The position numbers and the translations under genes are program-made. Positions 61,152 to 64,000 of a stretch of DNA of 64,000 nucleotides are shown here, one piece after another (the first letter of the stretch is position 1; each line of letters begins with the position of its first letter). Location: NCBI RefSeq assembly GCF_034424215.1, contig NZ_CP139960.1, positions 3,906,001 to 3,970,000 of the forward strand. The letters run 5' to 3'. The notes beneath the pieces were generated by a model. The model ran no database searches and was not told the origin of the DNA. It saw only the letters and a program-made list of their open reading frames with translations. The DNA comes from Niabella yanshanensis (lineage in GTDB: Bacteria; Bacteroidota; Bacteroidia; Chitinophagales; Chitinophagaceae).

Positions 61152-63620
61152 TTACTCACTCCAATACACTCTTTTTACTCTCTGTGAAATGCCAGTCATT
61201 ATTTCGTAAGGAATAGTACCGATTGCCCGGGCCAGTTCCTCTACCGGAAGTCCATTGCCAAACACGATCACATCATCGCCTTCCTTCACCCCTTTTATAT
61301 GCGTTACGTCAATCATCACCATATCCATGCAAACAGTGCCTATAACCGGGGCTTTTTTACCATGTACCAGCATATAACCTACACCATTACTCAGGCGCCT
61401 GGAGTACCCATCCGCATAACCAATTCTTACGGTGGCAATGGTAGACTTTTGCGTAGCCACTCCCCGGCGGTTATAACTTACGGTTTCGCCCTTCTGAATT
61501 TGTTTTAGTTGTGCAATGGTTGATTTTAACGTAAGGGCGGGCTGTAATTTTTTTGCAACTTTTTTTCCCGCAATGCCATATAAACCAATACCCAGTCTTA
61601 CCATATCCATTTGCAGCTTTGGAAAACGGGCAATAGCTGAAGAATTGGCAATATGCGTAAGAAACGCATAGCCGATCGTTTCTCTTAGCTCTTCTGCTGC
61701 CCGTTGCAGCAAGTTATACTGATGTAGAGTGAAAGCATCTTCAACCACATCTTCACTGGCGGCAAGATGTGAGAAAACAGATTGCACTTTAAGGGAACTA
61801 TTGTTTTTCAGTCTTTGAGCAAGGGCCTGAACGTCGTTTATGGCAAATCCCAACCGGTTCATACCGGTTTCAATTTCAATATGTACAGGATAATGTTTTA
61901 GTCCCGATTGCTGTATATGTTTTTCGAAAGCATCCAGCTGCTCAAAAGAGAAAAGATCCGGTTCGAGCAGGTGCTCAGTAATGGCATCAAACGCATTGGG
62001 TTCGGGGTTTAATACCATAATGGGTATCGATATACCTGCTTTACGGATTTCAACGCCCTCGTCAGCATAAGCTACACCCAGGTAATCTGCCTTATGATAT
62101 TGTAATAAGCCCGCCACTTCAGTTCCTCCGCTTCCATATGCAAAAGCTTTCACCATTACCATTACTTTGGTAGCAGGTTCCAGCATTTGCTGAAATGTTT
62201 TATAATTATGTGCAATAGCATTCAGGTTGATCTCCAGGATGGTTTGATGGGCTTTTTGCTCCAGCAACGACGCAATCTGCTCAAATTCAAATACACGGCC
62301 TCCCTTTATCAAAATAGCCTCATCTTTGAAGCTAAAGGAGTGCAGGTGCTGTATAAAATCGGAGGTCGAAAGAAAAAAGTGATGATCGATCTTTGTCTTC
62401 TTAGCCGTGACCCATGCATGCATCACCGACTGCATTTTTTCTCCGATACCTATAAGCCGGACTATTTTATGTTTTTGCAGCTGCTCCAGGATGTTTCGGT
62501 ATAACAGTTCAGTATCGCCGCCTGTTTGTAAGAAATCGGATAAAATAACGGTTTTTTGAAGCCCTTTAGCCTGTTGTTGTAAAAAATGCAGGGCTATAGA
62601 CAGCGAGTCGATATCGGTGCTGTAACTATCATTGATCAAAATGCAATTATTATTGCCTTTCTTAAACTCCAGGCGCATATTTACAGGCTGGAGTAGTGGT
62701 ATGCGCTCCTGCAAAATCTGACTGTCTATTTTCAGATAAAGAGCCACTGCACAAGCCGTAACTATATTTTCTATGGAAGCTGCGTCTGTAAAAGAAGTCT
62801 GGATTGAGAATTTATCACCTTGATAATTGAGGTTAATCCGGGTTCCGGTACTTTTCTTTTTTATAGAATTTACTTCGAGCTCGAAAGACTTGTTGCTTCC
62901 CCAATAAAAAACCGGTGTTGCCAGTTGGTCCACCTGCTCTTTTATGAGTGGATCATCGCCATTCGCAATAACTATGCGGCTATTTTTAAAAAGCAGCAGT
63001 TTTTCCTTCAGCTTTTCAGTATTGTTTTTGAAGCCTTCGCTATGAGCACTCCCGATGTTGGTAATTACGCCGATGGTGGGCTGTATGATATCCCGCAACT
63101 GTTGCATTTCTCCAGGTTGGCTAATGCCTGCTTCAAATATAGCCAGGTCGTTTTCCGGTTCTATTTCCCAAACGCTCAAGGGCACGCCTATTTGCGAGTT
63201 ATAGCTTTTAGGGCTTCTGACGATCGTTTTATTGGCCTGTAGCAACTGGTAGAGCCACTCTTTTACAATAGTTTTACCATTGCTGCCTGTGATTCCAATT
63301 ACTTCTATATCAAATTTTGACCGGTGAAAAGCTGCTAGTTTTTGCAAGGCCGTCAGTACATTATCTACTGTCAGGAAAATGCCCCCCGGGTAGTTCTTCG
63401 CGTTGATTTTTTCTGAAACCACAAAGTAGCGGAGTCCGGCCTTATATAATTCGGGTATAAAAAGATGACCATCTCTTCGGGGACCCGGCAACGCAAAAAA
63501 TAAAGAAGACTCCGGGTTAACCAGTTTCCGGCTATCGGTGAGTAAGGTATAAATAGATATCCTGGGTATAGGTTGCCCCGATAACCCAAGAGCGCCTGCA
63601 ATATCCTGTAACGTATGCAT
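61152..63620 (-). CDS. murF-alr: Bifunctional UDP-MurNAc-tripeptide ligase / alanine racemase (MurF-Alr)
   Basis: 822 residues in two enzymes. The MurF part (to about 455) adds D-Ala-D-Ala to UDP-MurNAc-tripeptide; it shows VIGITGSNGKTIVKEWLYQL (P-loop) and GVITNIGSAHSEGFKNNTEK. The Alr part (about 460-822) converts L- to D-alanine with PLP: TKVMVMVKAFAYGSGGTEVA carries the PLP Lys, IEIETGMNRLGF the next motif, and IGTVCMDMVMIDVTH the C-terminal barrel part. This fusion is typical for Bacteroidota. Eight bases separate it from the TerC-family gene upstream. Confidence 0.95.
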   Translation of the reverse strand: MHTLQDIAGALGLSGQPIPRISIYTLLTDSRKLVNPESSLFFALPGPRRDGHLFIPELYKAGLRYFVVSEKINAKNYPGGIFLTVDNVLTALQKLAAFHRSKFDIEVIGITGSNGKTIVKEWLYQLLQANKTIVRSPKSYNSQIGVPLSVWEIEPENDLAIFEAGISQPGEMQQLRDIIQPTIGVITNIGSAHSEGFKNNTEKLKEKLLLFKNSRIVIANGDDPLIKEQVDQLATPVFYWGSNKSFELEVNSIKKKSTGTRINLNYQGDKFSIQTSFTDAASIENIVTACAVALYLKIDSQILQERIPLLQPVNMRLEFKKGNNNCILINDSYSTDIDSLSIALHFLQQQAKGLQKTVILSDFLQTGGDTELLYRNILEQLQKHKIVRLIGIGEKMQSVMHAWVTAKKTKIDHHFFLSTSDFIQHLHSFSFKDEAILIKGGRVFEFEQIASLLEQKAHQTILEINLNAIAHNYKTFQQMLEPATKVMVMVKAFAYGSGGTEVAGLLQYHKADYLGVAYADEGVEIRKAGISIPIMVLNPEPNAFDAITEHLLEPDLFSFEQLDAFEKHIQQSGLKHYPVHIEIETGMNRLGFAINDVQALAQRLKNNSSLKVQSVFSHLAASEDVVEDAFTLHQYNLLQRAAEELRETIGYAFLTHIANSSAIARFPKLQMDMVRLGIGLYGIAGKKVAKKLQPALTLKSTIAQLKQIQKGETVSYNRRGVATQKSTIATVRIGYADGYSRRLSNGVGYMLVHGKKAPVIGTVCMDMVMIDVTHIKGVKEGDDVIVFGNGLPVEELARAIGTIPYEIMTGISQRVKRVYWSE

Positions 63621-63628
63621 GAGCCGTA

Positions 63629-64000
63629 TTAATCGTTTGGCTTGTCAGCAATATTTTCGGCTTCATCCGGTACTCCTTTTCGCTTTTTCAAAACGGAGTA
63701 AACAATGCTGCCTGCAATACAAAGTACAATTACCAGGAGCGACACTACTACCTGCTGTGATTTTCCTATCCATTGTGAGATCCAGTGCTCTCCCAGCATT
63801 TTCGCCCCGATGAAAATCAGAACAATGGCAATGCCCTGCTGCAGGTAATCGAACTTGGTAATGGCGCCTCTTAACAGAAAGAACAGCGAGCGCAGGCCCA
63901 ATACTGCAAAAATATTAGAGGTATAGATCACCATTTTATTGGTAGAGATACCCATTACAGCCGGGATAGAATCAACTGCAAAAACAAGGTCGATAACCGA
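63629..64000 (-). CDS. TerC-family protein, 5' part outside the window
   Basis: Only the C-terminal 123 residues lie in the window; the frame runs open to the edge, so the true start is beyond 64000. Visible are VIDLVFAVDSIPAVMGISTN (the TerC/Alx signature with the conserved Asp) and YTSNIFAVLGLRSLFFLL, then two more hydrophobic segments and a charged tail. It is the second TerC-family gene here, closer to Alx-type than the one at 36.5 kb. Likely cotranscribed with murF-alr. Confidence 0.88.
   Translation of the reverse strand, partial: SVIDLVFAVDSIPAVMGISTNKMVIYTSNIFAVLGLRSLFFLLRGAITKFDYLQQGIAIVLIFIGAKMLGEHWISQWIGKSQQVVVSLLVIVLCIAGSIVYSVLKKRKGVPDEAENIADKPND

Noticed and set aside
1-64000. 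CRISPR array or restriction/defence island
   Set aside because: No regularly spaced repeats and no Cas, restriction or other defence genes were seen; the short repeats described are irregular.

Overview
The window reads as a chromosomal segment from a Bacteroidota bacterium, most likely of the family Chitinophagaceae. Pointers are two SusC/SusD pairs, a TonB system with two ExbD subunits, a fused MurF-alanine racemase, a four-helix-bundle (S23-type) protein, DUF6496, DUF4846 and DUF3467 proteins, -7 promoter boxes of the TAnnTTTG type, and the absence of clear Shine-Dalgarno sequences. No sequence search was possible, so genus and species remain open.

Layout. 1-2.9 kb: a cobalamin riboswitch in front of a BtuB-like receptor, then a MarC-family protein. 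2.9-5.3 kb: a histone-H1-like DUF6496 protein, then an unusual tRNA locus in which one intact tRNA-Arg(CCG) lies between a broken 5' copy and a broken 3' copy of itself, each interrupted by a GC-rich palindromic insert; then a rhodanese lipoprotein. 5.4-11.2 kb: a CLC anion transporter, thiol peroxidase and the exbB-exbD-exbD-tonB operon that energises TonB-dependent receptors such as BtuB and SusC. 11.5-25 kb: mostly housekeeping genes on the minus strand (lytic transglycosylase, gatA, tatA, rplS, an MFS transporter, rny, zapA, pheT), with an intact IS3-family element next to zapA. 25.7-29.9 kb: dnaB, rsmE, nagA and dCMP deaminase. 29.9-39.8 kb: a light-sensing pair (biliverdin phytochrome plus heme oxygenase), a DUF4846 lipoprotein, a likely pyrD-terC-kinase-regulator operon and a thiolase. 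39.9-46 kb: an AAA ATPase, an ABC exporter, a His/Tyr-rich secreted peptide, queE, an S23-type gene between repeats, and folD. 46-58 kb: two SusC/SusD loci with no local enzymes. 58-64 kb: pdxJ, a thioredoxin-like protein, lspA, murF-alr and the end of a second TerC-family gene cut by the window edge.

The most unusual signal is not a protein system. It is a set of short GC-rich palindromic elements (termini CCTGCC...CAGGCGGG, plus a second type built on CCGGNTGAACGCCGNTCGG). They sit inside tRNA gene fragments, in intergenic DNA, and in frame inside two genes (pheT and the DUF6496 gene). Other points worth a second look are a nested palindrome at the thiolase promoter, a palindrome overlapping the AAA ATPase promoter, an N-terminal insertion in RsmE, and repeat tracts flanking the four-helix-bundle gene.
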